Positions 35,831 to 45,652 of a DNA stretch of 64,000 nt are shown in pieces. Positions within the stretch are counted from its first letter, which is position 1; each line of letters starts with the position of its first letter. Location of the stretch: NCBI GenBank assembly GCA_937922805.1, contig CALAJV010000018.1:62001-126000 (forward strand), read 5' to 3'. The position numbers and the translations under genes were made by a program. Under the pieces are notes generated by a model. It was not told where the DNA came from. It did no database searches and was given only the letters and a program-made list of their open reading frames with translations. The stretch comes from an uncultured Acidimicrobiales bacterium. GTDB lineage: Bacteria; Actinomycetota; Acidimicrobiia; Acidimicrobiales; SZUA-35.

Positions 35831-35880
35831 CTACCAGCTACCAGCTACCAGCTACCAGCTACCAGCTACGAGACTACGAG
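35831..35880. repeat. Heptanucleotide tandem array (CTACCAG)5 plus two variants
   Basis: Five perfect CTACCAG units (35831-35865) are followed by two CTACGAG variants (35866-35872 and 35874-35880). The array lies between the amidase gene and the nitroreductase gene and runs into the latter: the stop codon of the nitroreductase is read from the last degenerate unit. No CRISPR-like spacer structure is present. Confidence 0.9.
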
Positions 35881-36548
35881 GAGTCGGTAGAAAACGTTGG
35901 ACCATCGAATGAATTGACGGTGGCGAAAGATTCCACCGGTTGCCTCTTCAGCTTGGTGAGTTGTTTGGTCGGATGCCCGATCGGTAGCATCGCGGCGATG
36001 GCATGATGACTTGGGATTCCCAAGAGTTTTTGTACCTTGGGCTCTTGTCCAGCCAGATAGGTAGTCAACACTCCGCCGAGACCCATGCTGCGAGCTGCCA
36101 ACAAGATGTTCCAAACGAACGGGTAGATTGAGGCTCCGCTGATCACGCCAATTCGATCTAGCTGACTGTCGAAACTGGCGACGACGCTAAGATCGACGGT
36201 CACAACAAGAACCACAGGGGCGTCGACCATGGTGTCAAGGCCGGGAAAGTCGCTATCAGCGAGAGCCGCCGAAGCAATATCGACTGATGTCTCATTAATG
36301 GTATTCCAAGGAGCTTCGCCGGCAGCGACTTGAGCGCTGTATACCGATGTGGTCGGTTTGATCAATGGGATCAGGTTGCGTCGGACATCTTTGTCTTCCA
36401 GGACGATCACCCGCCAACCTTGACGGTTCCCGCCATTTGGCGCGAACCGAGCCATCTCAAGCATCGAGTAGACCGTTTCTCGATCGACCGGTTCGTCGGT
36501 CCAGGATCGGCAGGAAAACGTTGTTCGCATAACTTCTTCGATGTTCAT
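35874..36548 (-). CDS. Nitroreductase-family protein
   Basis: 224-aa flavoprotein of the nitroreductase fold. FMN contacts are in SCRSWTDEPVDRETVYSML (Arg and Ser-x-Arg) and FAPNGGNRQGWRVIV, with YPFVWNILLAARSMGLGG as the core helix. The start is ATG 36548, directly after the stop of the crotonase gene (TGAGATG) and with GAGG upstream, so translation is coupled. It is the last gene of the acyl-CoA-ligase/crotonase/nitroreductase operon. The stop lies in the heptamer array. Confidence 0.82.
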   Translation of the reverse strand: MNIEEVMRTTFSCRSWTDEPVDRETVYSMLEMARFAPNGGNRQGWRVIVLEDKDVRRNLIPLIKPTTSVYSAQVAAGEAPWNTINETSVDIASAALADSDFPGLDTMVDAPVVLVVTVDLSVVASFDSQLDRIGVISGASIYPFVWNILLAARSMGLGGVLTTYLAGQEPKVQKLLGIPSHHAIAAMLPIGHPTKQLTKLKRQPVESFATVNSFDGPTFSTDSS

Positions 36549-36549
36549 C

Positions 36550-37338
36550 TCATTCGCCTCGGAACGACGGTGACCGTTTCTCAACGAAAGCGGCAATTCC
36601 TTCTTGGCCATCGTGGCCGCCCATAGCTTGAGTGATCATTGCTCCTTCGAACTCGCCCGCTTTTTCCAACGGCGATTCGAATCCTTCATAGATGACCCGC
36701 TTCGCGTGTCCAGTGGCCCACGTCGGACCGCTAGCGAGTTGTTGGGCAAGCTCAGCGGTGGCGTTGTCCACTTCATCGTCGGGGACAACTCTGTTCACGA
36801 GGCCCCACTGCTCGGCTTCTTCGGCTGAGAGCACCCTGTTCGTGAGTGTTAGATCAAGCATTCGGCGAAGGCCGATGTGTCGCCCGATGAAGTAGCTAGA
36901 TGTGCCATCAGGCGTGACTCCCGCACGGGTGTAGGCCATGGTGAACTTCGCCGACTCGCCGCAAACCACAAGATCGAATGCACCGACAATCGATAGCCCT
37001 GCTCCCCCTGCGGCACCGTTAACGCCAGCCACAAATGGCTTTGGCATGCGGTTCATTCGGTAAATGCCGCCGTGGAAGTCGACTAGCATGTCGGCAGCCA
37101 ACTTGGGAAGCCCGTCGCCAGCTGCGTTGAATTCCTTCAGGTCGCCCCCGGCGCAGAAAACTTTCCCTTCAGCGGTTACAGAAACAGCTTTGACTGCGGA
37201 ATCGAACTCGATCTCGAGCATCACGTCCCGCAAATCTCGAGAGAACTTCGGATTGACGGCGTTCGCTCCTTCTGGTCGGTTGAATCGCACATGGGCAACA
37301 CCGTCAGTGACTTGATAGTCGATTGTTTCGAAGCTCAC
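36550..37338 (-). CDS. Enoyl-CoA hydratase/isomerase family protein
   Basis: 262-aa crotonase. HVRFNRPEGANAVN, oxyanion segments AEGKVFCAGGDLKEF and VNGAAGGAGLSIVGAFDLVVC, and GVTPDGTSSYFIG. The first catalytic Glu position of enoyl-CoA hydratases is replaced by Ala/Gly, while the second site reads TRAGVTPDG, which argues for an isomerase or other crotonase activity. The start is GTG with GAGA upstream. It lies between the acyl-CoA ligase and the nitroreductase genes in one minus-strand operon. Confidence 0.85.
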   Translation of the reverse strand: MSFETIDYQVTDGVAHVRFNRPEGANAVNPKFSRDLRDVMLEIEFDSAVKAVSVTAEGKVFCAGGDLKEFNAAGDGLPKLAADMLVDFHGGIYRMNRMPKPFVAGVNGAAGGAGLSIVGAFDLVVCGESAKFTMAYTRAGVTPDGTSSYFIGRHIGLRRMLDLTLTNRVLSAEEAEQWGLVNRVVPDDEVDNATAELAQQLASGPTWATGHAKRVIYEGFESPLEKAGEFEGAMITQAMGGHDGQEGIAAFVEKRSPSFRGE

Positions 37339-37376
37339 TAGATCTCATTTCTTTCAGGAGAGTTGGCTACAAATTG

Positions 37377-38936
37377 CTAAATGATTCCGCTGTTTTCTTG
37401 ACCCCAATATTCATCTTTAAGGATCCGCTTGTACAGCTTGCCAGTGGGAAGACGCGGAAGCTCGTCGCGGAAGTCAACCGATCTCGGAACCTTCTGTCGA
37501 GCAATATGGTCGGAGGCGTAGGCGATTAGTTCGCGACTAAGCTCATCGCTTGCTTCAATCCCCTCCTCGGGTTGTACGACCGCCTTTACTTCTTCGCCTA
37601 GATCGTCGTTTGGAACGCCGAACACGGCGACGTCGGCCACTTTCGGATGCATGATGAGGCAGTCTTCGATCTCCTGCGGGTAAATGTTTACACCACCCGA
37701 GATGATCATGAACGCCTTGCGGTCGGTAAGGAATAGGAAGCCGTCTTCATCGAGATAGCCAACGTCGCCCAGAGTCGACCACGTAGGGTGTTCTGGGTGC
37801 TGCGCCCCCTTCGTCTTCTCTGGATCATTGTGGTATTCGAACGGCATTTCTTCCCGCTCAAAGTAGATCGCTCCGGGCTCTCCAACTGGGAGCTCGTTGC
37901 CCATATCGTCACAAATGTGAATCGAGCCGAGAATGGCCTGACCAACAGTGCCGGGATGGCTTAGCCAGTCGTCCGGTCCACAGAAGACGAATCCGTTGAC
38001 CTCGGTGCCTGCGTAGTACTCGTAGATGATCGGTCCCCACAGATCGAACATTTGCTTCTTAACTTCGGTTGGGCAGGGCGCAGCAGCGTGAATGGCAACG
38101 GTATGGCTGCTGAGATCATAGGCTGTTTGCTGCTCGACCGGTAACTTCAGAATCCGGCTAAACATGGTCGGTACCCATTGCGAGTGGGTGATTTTGTACT
38201 GTTCGATGTGTTGTAGAGCAGCGGCCGGATCGAACTTTTCCATCACGACAGCGGTGCCTCCGACCGCTTGGATCGAGGTGGTGAATCCAAGGGGAGCTGA
38301 ATGGTAGAGCGGTGCCGGCGAAAGGTACTTTGTGTCAGCGTCGACCCCGAACAGCCCTCGCACTAGCAACGTAACTCCAGAGGCGGCGTCTGGGTCATCG
38401 ACCTGGAGATCGATCATCGGACGCTTGATCCCTTTGGGTCTACCGGTCGTACCCGAGCTGTACAGCATGGATTCGCCTCGAGGTTGGCTAGCCAGTTTCT
38501 CGGCCGGGTATTGGGCAACAGCGGTCTCAAAGTCGTCGAACCCGTCGATGCCGCCGTCGACGCTCAAGAGCACTTCAACGTGCGGAGACAATTCGGGAAT
38601 TGGTGCGATCAGGGGCGCCATGTTGGCGGAGGTGAACAGCGCCCGGCAATTCGAATCTTCCAGAATGTAGGCGGTTTCCTCTGGCTTTAGATAACGGTTA
38701 ATAGTGGTGAAGTACAAGCCCGAACGGGTTGCGGCCCAGAAACACTCGAAGTATCTGAGGTTGTTTTCCATAAAGATGGCGACGTGATCACCCCGGCGCA
38801 AACCGGCGGCGTAGAGCAGTTGTGCAAGCTGGTTCGACCGGTCATCTAACTGCTTGTAGGTTAGCGCCTCGCCGCTGCCAGCCATGATGGCGGCTGGCTT
38901 ATCTGGTGTACTAGCCGCAAAAGTTCCTGGATACAT
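37377..38936 (-). CDS. Acyl-CoA synthetase / AMP-dependent ligase
   Basis: 519-aa adenylate-forming enzyme. P-loop-like SSGTTGRPKGIK, EYYAGTEVNG (A5), STLGDVGYLDEDGFLFLTDR (A7), KAFMIISGGVNIYPQEIE (A8) and RLPTGKLYKRIL with the catalytic Lys (A10). The chosen start is ATG 38936 (MYPGTFAAS), with GGAG just before it and a full-length alignment; a longer frame of 36 extra codons has no site. It probably activates a fatty or aromatic acid for the crotonase and other enzymes of the operon. Confidence 0.88.
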   Translation of the reverse strand: MYPGTFAASTPDKPAAIMAGSGEALTYKQLDDRSNQLAQLLYAAGLRRGDHVAIFMENNLRYFECFWAATRSGLYFTTINRYLKPEETAYILEDSNCRALFTSANMAPLIAPIPELSPHVEVLLSVDGGIDGFDDFETAVAQYPAEKLASQPRGESMLYSSGTTGRPKGIKRPMIDLQVDDPDAASGVTLLVRGLFGVDADTKYLSPAPLYHSAPLGFTTSIQAVGGTAVVMEKFDPAAALQHIEQYKITHSQWVPTMFSRILKLPVEQQTAYDLSSHTVAIHAAAPCPTEVKKQMFDLWGPIIYEYYAGTEVNGFVFCGPDDWLSHPGTVGQAILGSIHICDDMGNELPVGEPGAIYFEREEMPFEYHNDPEKTKGAQHPEHPTWSTLGDVGYLDEDGFLFLTDRKAFMIISGGVNIYPQEIEDCLIMHPKVADVAVFGVPNDDLGEEVKAVVQPEEGIEASDELSRELIAYASDHIARQKVPRSVDFRDELPRLPTGKLYKRILKDEYWGQENSGII

Positions 38937-39156
38937 ACCGCTCCAAACATTGACGTGCTGCCGTGCTTCGAAACGAAACTTGGAAACTTCCCTGCAAAAA
39001 CAATTTGAAGATCCTAGTGACGTTTGAGGCTTACGAATTGGCAACGAAGGTTATCGACAACAGCCAGACTAGATCTCTAGGGCCCATAGTCACAAATAGG
39101 ATCTGCTCCTCTACGTCCTGCCAATCGAAGCGCCAACCGTTGCACTACGTCGGAGA

Positions 39157-40266
39157 CTAGTTTCGGTACTCCAATCGGAAGCGGTGACCAAGGTTGGTCA
39201 GGAATTCGTGCGGTATCGACCCTGCTACCGCAGCCACGTCGTCGACTCGGCATTGGTCGCCTAGTAGTTCAACTGGAGCGCCCGGATAGAGCTGATCGGC
39301 TGGTATCTCCGATACATCCACGGTGATCAAATCCATTGAAACCCGGCCGATAATTGGCGCTAACTGGCCTGCTACGGCAACAGCGCCACGGCTTGATGAA
39401 GATCGGAGGAACCCATCGGCGTACCCGACCGGAATTGTGGCCACTGTCGCTGGTTGCTCAACTTTGTAGCTTGCACCGTAGCCAACGGTTTCGCCTGGCT
39501 CGGCCCGTCGTAGCTGAACAATCGGAGCCTCCAGCGTAGCGACGTTTTTCATCGGGTTGATCTGTTGATGTTCAGGAAGCGGCTTCCCACCGTAGAGCGC
39601 TATCCCGGGACGAACTAGATCGAATCTGTACTCGGCTCCGAGGTAAATGCCAGCTGAATTGGCCAGCGATGCCTGCCCCATGGGAAGGTGTCGTCGAACC
39701 TCGGTGAAGCGAGATAGTTGCTCTACCGATTGATCGCTGTTTGCGACGTCGGCTGACGCCAAATGGCTAATGATCTGCGTGATCAGTATTGCATCGAACC
39801 CGGACAGGGACTCGATTAGAGCGCTAACTTCGAGTTCAGGAAGGCCGAGACGACGCATGCCGGTATCGATGTGAACGCTACAAGGTAGCTGCTTCTGGAC
39901 CTTGCGGCCATAGCTATTCCAACGCTCTAGTTGCTCGATGCTGTTGATAACCGGAGTTAGCTCGAATTCGTCCAGCTCATCTTCGGTCCGAGGCAGCACT
40001 CCGTCGAATACGTAAATCGTTGCATTGGGCTGCTCTCGCCGAACACCGATTCCTTCTTCGATCCGAGCGACGTAGAAGGTCGAGCACCCCTCAAGCGAAA
40101 GCGCCTCGGAGACCTCTCTGGCTCCCAACCCGTATCCATTGGCCTTCACCACTCCCGCGGTTTCTGCCCCGGCCGCTTCTGATCGAAGTTTTCGGTAGTT
40201 CGACCGCACAGCTCCGAGATCAACAGTGAGGGTTGCTTTGGTAAGTAGTGGTCGTGTTGAGGACAC
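39157..40266 (-). CDS. alr: Alanine racemase
   Basis: 369-aa PLP enzyme of fold type III. The PLP lysine is in VVKANGYGLGA (~residue 39), the catalytic Tyr in VGYGASYKV (~residue 265), the central barrel has LVRPGIALYGG, and the C-terminal beta domain has IGRVSMDLITVDVS. It interconverts L- and D-alanine for peptidoglycan. The start is a GTG with AGGTAGAG upstream. It stands between the ligase operon and the aminotransferase gene, all on the minus strand. Confidence 0.95.
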   Translation of the reverse strand: MSSTRPLLTKATLTVDLGAVRSNYRKLRSEAAGAETAGVVKANGYGLGAREVSEALSLEGCSTFYVARIEEGIGVRREQPNATIYVFDGVLPRTEDELDEFELTPVINSIEQLERWNSYGRKVQKQLPCSVHIDTGMRRLGLPELEVSALIESLSGFDAILITQIISHLASADVANSDQSVEQLSRFTEVRRHLPMGQASLANSAGIYLGAEYRFDLVRPGIALYGGKPLPEHQQINPMKNVATLEAPIVQLRRAEPGETVGYGASYKVEQPATVATIPVGYADGFLRSSSSRGAVAVAGQLAPIIGRVSMDLITVDVSEIPADQLYPGAPVELLGDQCRVDDVAAVAGSIPHEFLTNLGHRFRLEYRN

Positions 40267-40362
40267 TGCTCTACCTTAGAGCCTGTTGGTCACGAACTGG
40301 GCCAGCGTTGACGTGCCTGAGGATCTGTACGCTGAGTGGCTTGAGTAGGGCCAAATCGAGTT

Positions 40363-41568
40363 CTACCTCGCAGCAGCTTCGAGCGTTTCGATGAACCGGC
40401 CGACTTGCTCATCGGTTACGGTCAACGGCGGACACCAGATGATCGCTTCGCCGACCCCTCGGACGATGACGCCGCGGTCAATCATTTCGTTGCGAACTGG
40501 GATAGCGTCTCGACCGATATCAGCGGCCCAAACTGCACCAATACCCCTGTAGCTTTCGATCAACCCCTCAGCGGCTAAGGCATCGAATCCTTCGACGGTT
40601 TTTTTACCAACGTGGTTGGCTCGTTCTACCAAGCCTTCTTCTTCAATTAGGTTGATGTTTGCTATCCCGGCGGCCGCTGATGCTGGGTGTCCCGAATAGG
40701 TATAGCCGGTCCTCAGAAGGAACCCTGGTTCAGCTAGTTCATTAGAAACGTCGTTGCTAACGATCACTCCGCTCAGGGGTAAATAGCCGGAACTTACCCC
40801 TTTGGCAAACGTCATCAGATCCGGCTTGACCCCGAATGTCTCCGCCCCAAACCAAGAACCAGTTCGACCGAAGCCGCAAATAACTTCATCGAATATGAGC
40901 AACGAGTTGTGCTGGGTGCAGAGTTTACGCAGCCCCTGAAGATAGCCGTCTTCTGGAGGCCAGACTCCTCCGGCCCCTTGTACCGGTTCAGAGATGACGG
41001 CGGCGATGTTCGAACCATGTTCGGCGAACACCTTTGACACTTCTTCGATGTTGTCATTCGGAACCTCAACAAAGTGTGGGACGAGGTCGCCCCAGCCCTC
41101 GCGGTTGGGTTCAATTCCTTGCGCTGTCGTGCCCCCAAAGTTGGTGCCGTGGTATCCGTGAGTTCGGCGAACGATAATTTGTTTGTCTTTGTGGCCCCGG
41201 CGTTGTTGTACGATACGAGCGATTTTGAGCGCCGTGTCTACTGCTTCGGAGCCCGAACTTCCGAGAAAGACGCGACTGTTTTCGAGCGGTGATTTTTTGG
41301 CGATTAGTTCTGCAACCTCTTGAGCCCGGTCGTTGGAGAAAGGGTCAAACGTGTTGTAGGTAACCAGATCGTTCATCTGGTTTGTGATGGCGTCAATAAT
41401 CTCCCGTCGGCCGTGACCTACCTGGCAGTACCAAAGGCTGGCCATGCCGTCGATGTAGGTCTTGCCAGTATCGTCGGTCAAGATCGAACCCTCGGCTGAA
41501 ACGATGTTGATAAAGTCAGCTTCCGGTTTAGTTAGATCGGAGAACGGGTGGATTAGTGCACCTGGCAT
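40363..41568 (-). CDS. Class III aminotransferase
   Basis: 401-aa PLP enzyme. SSGSEAVDTALKIAR, RTHGYHGT, SEPVQGAGGV, FDEVICGFGRTGSWFG (Asp for PLP) and FAKGVSSGYLPLSG (Schiff-base Lys) all match the omega-amino-acid:pyruvate and related groups. Length is normal. The substrate is not readable. A probable upstream region of 171 bp (41569-41739) separates it from the SDR gene and holds no evident gene. Confidence 0.9.
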   Translation of the reverse strand: MPGALIHPFSDLTKPEADFINIVSAEGSILTDDTGKTYIDGMASLWYCQVGHGRREIIDAITNQMNDLVTYNTFDPFSNDRAQEVAELIAKKSPLENSRVFLGSSGSEAVDTALKIARIVQQRRGHKDKQIIVRRTHGYHGTNFGGTTAQGIEPNREGWGDLVPHFVEVPNDNIEEVSKVFAEHGSNIAAVISEPVQGAGGVWPPEDGYLQGLRKLCTQHNSLLIFDEVICGFGRTGSWFGAETFGVKPDLMTFAKGVSSGYLPLSGVIVSNDVSNELAEPGFLLRTGYTYSGHPASAAAGIANINLIEEEGLVERANHVGKKTVEGFDALAAEGLIESYRGIGAVWAADIGRDAIPVRNEMIDRGVIVRGVGEAIIWCPPLTVTDEQVGRFIETLEAAAR

Positions 41569-41739
41569 CGCATGGCCTCGCAGTCGGTCGGGGAACTACA
41601 GAAATCGGCTATTTCGTCTATCCGTATCCTCTTCTACCGTAGACCAACTGCGGGAGCCAGCAGAAACAAGGCCTCAATTAGTCGGGAGTCCACGGGGAGA
41701 AACGGCAGCGACCGATCAGGTTGATTGAAGCGAGCGAAC

Positions 41740-42495
41740 TCAGGCCATTGTCAGCCCGCCCGAGACCGACAGCGTCTGTCCGGAGACGAATCCAGCTTCA
41801 TCGGAACAGAAATAGAGAACAGCCGAAGCTACCTCGTCAGGTTGTCCGACACGCTTCATCGGCACAGCTCTAGCCATTGCTCCTAGCACTCTCTCGCCAT
41901 CGTCGCTGTTGGCAGCGATCTCTTCGAGCAGAGGCGTCGCCGTTGGTCCTGGGCAAACCGTGTTTGCGGTAACGCCGTTCCTCGCTACCTCTCGGGCAAT
42001 TGTCTTGGTGAAAGCGATAATTCCACCTTTGGCTCCGGAGTAGACAGCCTCTAGTGACGATCCAACCCGTCCAGCGTCGGAGCCGATGTTCACTATTCTC
42101 CCCCACCCGGCTTCTATCATCGCTGGCAAACAAGCGTGAACCGTACGGAGCGTTCCCTTGTAGTTGATTTCAATGATCTGATCCCAGAACTCCTCGTCAG
42201 TCGACAGGAACGGCTTCAGCTCATCCCACCCAGCGCAGTTGACGAGTATTTCGGGAGGCCCGAGATCGTTTCTGATCTCTGACAAGGCGGTGATCACTGA
42301 TTCACTTTGGGCGACATCCATAGCAACTGCGATCGCCTCGTGTCCGGCCTTACGCAGATCGGATGCTACCGACTCGGCCTCGGGCAGTCGGATGTCTGCT
42401 ATGGCAACTCGTCGGCCCTCGTTGGCCAGACCAATACAAATCTCTCGGCCGATTCCGCGGCCGCCTCCGGTTACTATCGCAACTCGATTCTCCAT
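41740..42495 (-). CDS. SDR-family oxidoreductase (3-oxoacyl-ACP reductase-like)
   Basis: 251-aa classical SDR: IVTGGGRGIGREI, CAGWDEL in place of NNAG (only one Ala/Gly changed), NIGSDAGRVGS with the catalytic Ser, YSGAKGGI (Tyr and Lys), and SVSGGLTMA at the end. The start is taken as ATG 42495 (MENRVAIV); an ATG seven codons upstream is also possible. The length and motifs fit 3-oxoacyl reductases or 3-hydroxyacyl-CoA dehydrogenases. Substrate unknown. Confidence 0.85.
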   Translation of the reverse strand: MENRVAIVTGGGRGIGREICIGLANEGRRVAIADIRLPEAESVASDLRKAGHEAIAVAMDVAQSESVITALSEIRNDLGPPEILVNCAGWDELKPFLSTDEEFWDQIIEINYKGTLRTVHACLPAMIEAGWGRIVNIGSDAGRVGSSLEAVYSGAKGGIIAFTKTIAREVARNGVTANTVCPGPTATPLLEEIAANSDDGERVLGAMARAVPMKRVGQPDEVASAVLYFCSDEAGFVSGQTLSVSGGLTMA

Positions 42496-42571
42496 TGTTT
42501 CTGAATAGCACAGCATTCAATCCAGCGACACACCACCGAGAGTTCAATCCGGCTAGAAACGAAGGTGGCTG

Positions 42572-43150
42572 TTAGGTAACAAGTGGCGCAATTCCCGGAA
42601 CCTGAGACGGACGGCCAAAAACTTCATCGAGCATCGGCATAAAGTCCTCGATGCTCATGTTGGCGTATCTAGGGTCGAAACAGTTCTGGTCGTATTCGGC
42701 ACAAAAGTACACGCAGGCGTCGTAGTAGGGCGATGTGCGGTACCGTTCCCTGGCATCACGATCGCCGTCAAAATGGTGAAAGTAGTAGTAGCCCTGGAAA
42801 ATGCCGTGATGTTTGATGATCCAGTGAGTCTGAGCGTCAACATAGGGAGCGAGCAACGTAGCCGCTGCTTCACTATGGTTCTCGGGGGCAAACCCATCGG
42901 CTACGTCGTGGAGCAAAGCGCCAACCACGAGATCGACGCTTTCCCCATTTCGGTAGGCTCGGGTCGCGGACTGCAACGAGTGCTGGTAGCGGTCAATCTG
43001 ATAGCCCAAAGTGGGGCCTTTAAGCAAGCCAAGGAGATTCACCAAGTTGCCAACCAGCTCGGCCTTCGCATGCTCTTCAAACGCCGGAGCGAGTCGGTGA
43101 TAGTCCTGCCTTGTTCCATCTTTCATCTCGGTCCAGCGCACTGTTTCCAT
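42572..43150 (-). CDS. HD-domain protein, PhnZ-like
   Basis: 192-aa cytosolic HD-superfamily protein. Conserved residues in order: QHSLQSATRA (first His, ~57), LLHDVAD (HD pair, ~81-82), IIKHHGIFQGYYY (two His) and a C-terminal DEVFGRP. The YQxxxYQHSLQ segment recalls the mixed-valence diiron HD oxygenases such as PhnZ, which cleave organophosphonates, but the phosphonate genes are not seen here. The start is uncertain: ATG 43150, or a TTG 15 codons upstream. It is divergent from icd. Confidence 0.65.
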   Translation of the reverse strand: METVRWTEMKDGTRQDYHRLAPAFEEHAKAELVGNLVNLLGLLKGPTLGYQIDRYQHSLQSATRAYRNGESVDLVVGALLHDVADGFAPENHSEAAATLLAPYVDAQTHWIIKHHGIFQGYYYFHHFDGDRDARERYRTSPYYDACVYFCAEYDQNCFDPRYANMSIEDFMPMLDEVFGRPSQVPGIAPLVT

Positions 43151-43328
43151 CACCGCATGATACACCCACTCTTTGTCGGCCGAGAAGGGTCGCAAAGGTG
43201 TCTAACCTGGTTCAAGTAAGTCGTTTGGTTCGCTTAACAAGGGTCTGTGGGCGATAGTGTTAACGTTGGCCTTCGCTTCCGATGGGCGGAGTTCCTTACC
43301 ACTGACATCGATTCGCGAGCGAAGACAA

Positions 43329-45542
43329 ATGACTGACATTATCTACACCCATACCGATGAAGCCCCCGCCTTGGCTACCCGATCGCTTCTGCCAATCGTG
43401 CGGCGATTTGCGTCTGCGGCTGGGATAGACATAGAGACCCGAGATATTTCGCTCGCTGGTCGGATCATCGCGAACTTTCCCGACTACGTCGGTGACGAAA
43501 AACGAACGCCCGATTCGTTACGTGAATTGGGTGAGCTGGCGCTAACACCAAGGGCCAACATAATTAAGCTTCCAAACATCAGTGCGTCGATTCCTCAGCT
43601 CAAATCTGCGATTGCTGAACTACAAGCCAAAGAGTTCGCGGTTCCCGACTACCCCGACGAGCCGGAGAGTCCCGAACAGATTGAGATCAAGGCCCGTTAC
43701 GACAAGATCAAGGGCAGTGCCGTCAATCCGGTTCTGCGTGAGGGCAACTCTGATCGGCGGGCCCCGAAAGCGGTCAAGAAGTACGCCCAGAACAATCCGC
43801 ATTCAATGGGACCTTGGTCTGATCAATCGGCTACCCATGTTGCCACAATGGCCGGCGGCGACTTTCTCGCCAACGAGCAGTCGGCAACTATTGAGGCCGA
43901 TGGCGAACTAAGAATCGAACTGGTTGCGAGCGACGGCACGGTCACGACGCTAAAGAAGTCAATACCGGTCTTAGCCAACGAGGTCATCGACGCAACCTTC
44001 ATGTCTAAACGGGCCTTGGTGGATTTCTTAACTAGTGAGTTAGCCGACGCCAAAAAACAAGGACTGCTTTTTTCGCTGCATTTGAAGGCAACAATGATGA
44101 AGGTTTCAGACCCGATCATCTTCGGACACGCGGTGAAAGCCTTTTTCGCTGAGGAGTTCAAGACCTACGGACAACAAATCGCAGCAGCTGGTGCCGAGCC
44201 AAACAACGGACTGGGAAATGTACTGGCTGCGGTGGCCGAACTTCCAAACGAAGACCGATTGGCCATCGAAACCGCGTTTTCTGCTCGGCTAGAGAGCGGA
44301 CCAGGCTTAGCGATGGTCAATTCTGACAAGGGCATTTCGAATCTTCATGTTCCAAGCGACGTGATCATTGATGCCTCAATGCCAGCCATGATTCGAACAT
44401 CAGGCCAGATGTGGAATGCGGCAGGGCAACAACAAGACACCAAAGCTGTCATCCCAGACAGTACCTACGCTGGACTCTACACCGAGACAATTGCTTTCTG
44501 TAAAGAACACGGAGCCTTCGATCCGACGACAATGGGCACAGTTCCCAATGTTGGGCTCATGGCTCAAAAAGCCGAAGAGTACGGGAGCCACGACAAGACC
44601 TTCGAGATCCCAACTGCCGGAGAAGTCAAGGTTATCGATGACAACAACAATGTTGTTTTCACTAGCGTGGTCGAAGCCGGAGATATCTGGCGTATGTGCC
44701 AGGTAAAAGATGCACCCGTTCGAGACTGGGTCAAACTAGCCGTCAGCAGAGCACGAGCTACTGGCGCACCGGCCGTGTTCTGGTTGAACAAAGCTCGAGC
44801 GCATGACGCTCAATTGATAGCCAAAGTTGAGCGGCTCCTGGCCGAGCACAACACTGAAGATCTACAGATCGAGATCCTGGCGCCGGTCGAGGCAACACGA
44901 TTCACGCTCGAGCGGGTAAAAGCTGGGCTCGACACAATTTCTGTGACCGGAAACGTCCTCCGTGACTACCTGACTGATCTATTTCCAATTTTGGAACTTG
45001 GCACAAGCGCCAAAATGTTATCGATCGTTCCCCTGATGAACGGTGGCGGTCTATTCGAGACTGGTGCAGGCGGTTCGGCTCCGAAGCACGTCCAGCAGTT
45101 TGAAGCGGAAAACCATCTGCGTTGGGACTCGCTTGGTGAGTTCTTAGCCCTAGCGGTCTCGCTCGAGCATTTGGCTGAAGTTTCTGGCAATACGAAAGCA
45201 GCGATTCTGGGCGACGCTTTGGATCAGGCTACCGAGCAGGTACTGGAACAGCGAAAGTCGCCGTCGCGAAAGGTCCACGAACTGGATAACCGAGGCAGCC
45301 ATTTCTATTTGGCGTTGTACTGGGCCCAGGCTTTAGCAGCTCAGACCGAAGATTCTGATCTGGCTAGCAACTTTTCCTCCCTGGCGGTAGCGCTTGAGAC
45401 CAACGAAGAAGCCATTGTTGCCGAACTCAATGCGGTCCAAGGTAAAGCGATGGATATCGGTGGCTACTTTTTCCCGAGCGAAGAGCTAGCGTCAGCAGCG
45501 ATGAGACCAAGTCCGATGCTGAACAGCATTATTGATGGTTAG
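43329..45542 (+). CDS. icd: NADP-dependent isocitrate dehydrogenase, monomeric type
   Basis: 737-aa soluble enzyme, the length of monomeric (IDH2-type) isocitrate dehydrogenases. Characteristic segments: [31 protein letters not shown] (substrate-binding Ser-x-x-Arg), [38 protein letters not shown] and [17 protein letters not shown]. It converts isocitrate to 2-oxoglutarate in the citric acid cycle, giving NADPH. The ATG at 43329 matches the start of known enzymes; a frame 24 codons longer is rejected. Good coverage without a break. Confidence 0.96.
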   Translation: MTDIIYTHTDEAPALATRSLLPIVRRFASAAGIDIETRDISLAGRIIANFPDYVGDEKRTPDSLRELGELALTPRANIIKLPNISASIPQLKSAIAELQAKEFAVPDYPDEPESPEQIEIKARYDKIKGSAVNPVLREGNSDRRAPKAVKKYAQNNPHSMGPWSDQSATHVATMAGGDFLANEQSATIEADGELRIELVASDGTVTTLKKSIPVLANEVIDATFMSKRALVDFLTSELADAKKQGLLFSLHLKATMMKVSDPIIFGHAVKAFFAEEFKTYGQQIAAAGAEPNNGLGNVLAAVAELPNEDRLAIETAFSARLESGPGLAMVNSDKGISNLHVPSDVIIDASMPAMIRTSGQMWNAAGQQQDTKAVIPDSTYAGLYTETIAFCKEHGAFDPTTMGTVPNVGLMAQKAEEYGSHDKTFEIPTAGEVKVIDDNNNVVFTSVVEAGDIWRMCQVKDAPVRDWVKLAVSRARATGAPAVFWLNKARAHDAQLIAKVERLLAEHNTEDLQIEILAPVEATRFTLERVKAGLDTISVTGNVLRDYLTDLFPILELGTSAKMLSIVPLMNGGGLFETGAGGSAPKHVQQFEAENHLRWDSLGEFLALAVSLEHLAEVSGNTKAAILGDALDQATEQVLEQRKSPSRKVHELDNRGSHFYLALYWAQALAAQTEDSDLASNFSSLAVALETNEEAIVAELNAVQGKAMDIGGYFFPSEELASAAMRPSPMLNSIIDG

Positions 45543-45652
45543 CGACAGCGGCGGCGGATTACTTCTCTGAGCCCACCGCTCAAAAAGAGAATCAGGTGCA
45601 AATGGTTCCGAACGGGTCGACGCGACCACTAAGAACCTGCGATGCTTAGACG

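Noticed and set aside
35831..35880. CRISPR array
   Set aside because: Unit is 7 bp with no spacers and no cas genes nearby; a simple tandem repeat.
39110..39157. tRNA-like fragment on the minus strand (D-arm-like GTGC/GCGC with AACGGTTG)
   Set aside because: No anticodon stem, no T-arm (GTTCGAAT type) and no matching acceptor end follow; it is probably chance.
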